A stretch of 64,000 nucleotides of DNA from contig CM041551.1 in the NCBI GenBank assembly GCA_023238725.1, positions 7,615,759-7,679,758 of the forward strand, given 5' to 3'. Position numbers and translations under genes: made by a program. Shown here piece by piece: positions 63,113 through 64,000 of the stretch. Each line of letters begins with the position of its first letter. Within the stretch, counting starts at the first letter, position 1. Below the pieces are notes generated by a model. That model was not told where the DNA came from. It was given only the letters and a program-made list of their open reading frames with translations, and ran no database searches. The stretch comes from Scortum barcoo. Taxonomy: Eukaryota; Chordata; Actinopteri; Centrarchiformes; Terapontidae.

Positions 63113-64000
63113 TGCGCCTCAGCCATCCTCTTTCAAGCCAAACATGCCCTTTGAATTAAAACTACTTCAAGGAGATGCTCCCAACATCTCCGCTCCCATT
63201 CATGCGGAACAAAGCGCAGGTCTGTGTAAAATTCCCGCTACACAGGACACATCAGAGACGGGACTATCAGACGGAGAGAGGAGGGTGAGGGCTAGAGGTG
63301 CTGGAGACGAGTGCTGCGGATAAGAGGGGAGATCCTTCCGGTGGCTGATAGCGATGGTGCCAACAGCAGCACCAAAGACAGACAGACTGGAGGTCAGCCT
63401 GGCTCTTTATCTTTCTTTCTAAGAGTCAGGCTCTGTGTTCCTCTGCTTCAGCCCACCTCTGTGTGCTTCTCAGCGTATTGTAGCCAGTCTCCGGTCTCTC
63501 TCTTTGCCATTCATTTTTCTTCCTCTTTCTCTGTCTTGCTGTAATCAAAGGCGAGTGATAGACACGACATAGAGAGGCTCCCCAGAGGTTACTCCTGCAG
63601 TCGCTAGTGCATACATGGAGAAAGTAGAGCAGCAAAGCAAATTTGAAAAAAAAGTTACATTTGATTTAAAAAATGTCAGATATTGAGTCCTCTCAACACC
63701 TGAACATCAGATCAGCTGTGTTTGAGTGTGAGAAGTAAGCGGGTAAGAAAAGTCTGTTAGAAAGACGTAAAGGAGAAAATGGTTGAAATAATTATCTAAA
63801 ACTTATAGATACATAGTTGAAAAAACTTGCCAAATGTAGTAGCTAAATTGTTAATACAATTAAATACCTATGTATTGCAAAAATGAGCTGAAATTAGTAA
63901 AAGTACTGGACACATTTTTTTAAATGACCTCTTATGGGTATTAATATGAATTCAAACTTGACCATACTGCCCTAACTTTGGCTGTATGAAAAAAGTAATA

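Larger units (their letters stand above)
57596..64000. other. Long intron of the crotonase-family gene, running off the window
   Basis: No exon continuing the crotonase fold was found here. It holds poly-T (58182-58209), (CA)n (61226-61252), (TC)n (63065-63106) and a GC-rich island at 60716-60957, listed separately. Otherwise AT-rich, with nothing supported on either strand. Confidence 0.55.

Overview
The window looks like ordinary nuclear DNA from a teleost fish, probably a spiny-rayed one. Genes are split into many short exons with GT-AG introns. There are many CA, TC, TA and TATC microsatellites, decayed LINE 3' tails and tRNA-derived SINE fragments. The homeobox gene is of the fish Nanog type. 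I see no bacterial, viral or CRISPR-like content. All gene models were built by hand by joining exons whose splice phases agree; names rest on protein similarity from memory.

Layout, left to right. (1) 312-705 (+): last coding exon of TM9SF1. (2) 2101-4119 (-): nanog, four exons, 425 codons, tail to tail with TM9SF1. (3) 8135-17840 (+): importin-4 (IPO4), 30 coding exons, 1091 aa, complete. (4) 18780-20078 (-): a gene I do not recognise, four well-phased exons plus a possible tiny first exon, convergent with IPO4. (5) 22714-34213 (-): the meiotic cohesin kleisin REC8, 17 exons found, one junction unresolved. (6) 35706-50844 (+): PDCD6 (ALG-2), six exons, 186 aa, head to head with REC8. (7) 51999-57595 (+): first four exons of a mitochondrial crotonase-family gene that continues beyond the window, with at least 6.4 kb of intron up to position 64000.

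TM9SF1, IPO4 and REC8 are also neighbours at human 14q12, so the left half is an old syntenic block; nanog sits inside it here, whereas human NANOG is on chromosome 12. The genes are housekeeping (trafficking, nuclear import, calcium sensing, acyl-CoA metabolism) or germline and early-embryo genes (nanog, rec8). I see no operon-like joint system.

Most interesting: the unrecognised gene beside REC8; four REC8 3' splice sites placed directly in or next to TG or CT microsatellites; an E2F-type site at the REC8 start; a crotonase lacking the second catalytic glutamate; and a GC-rich, exon-like or promoter-like island at about 60.7-61.0 kb. I did not find convincing evidence of a wholly new multi-gene system.
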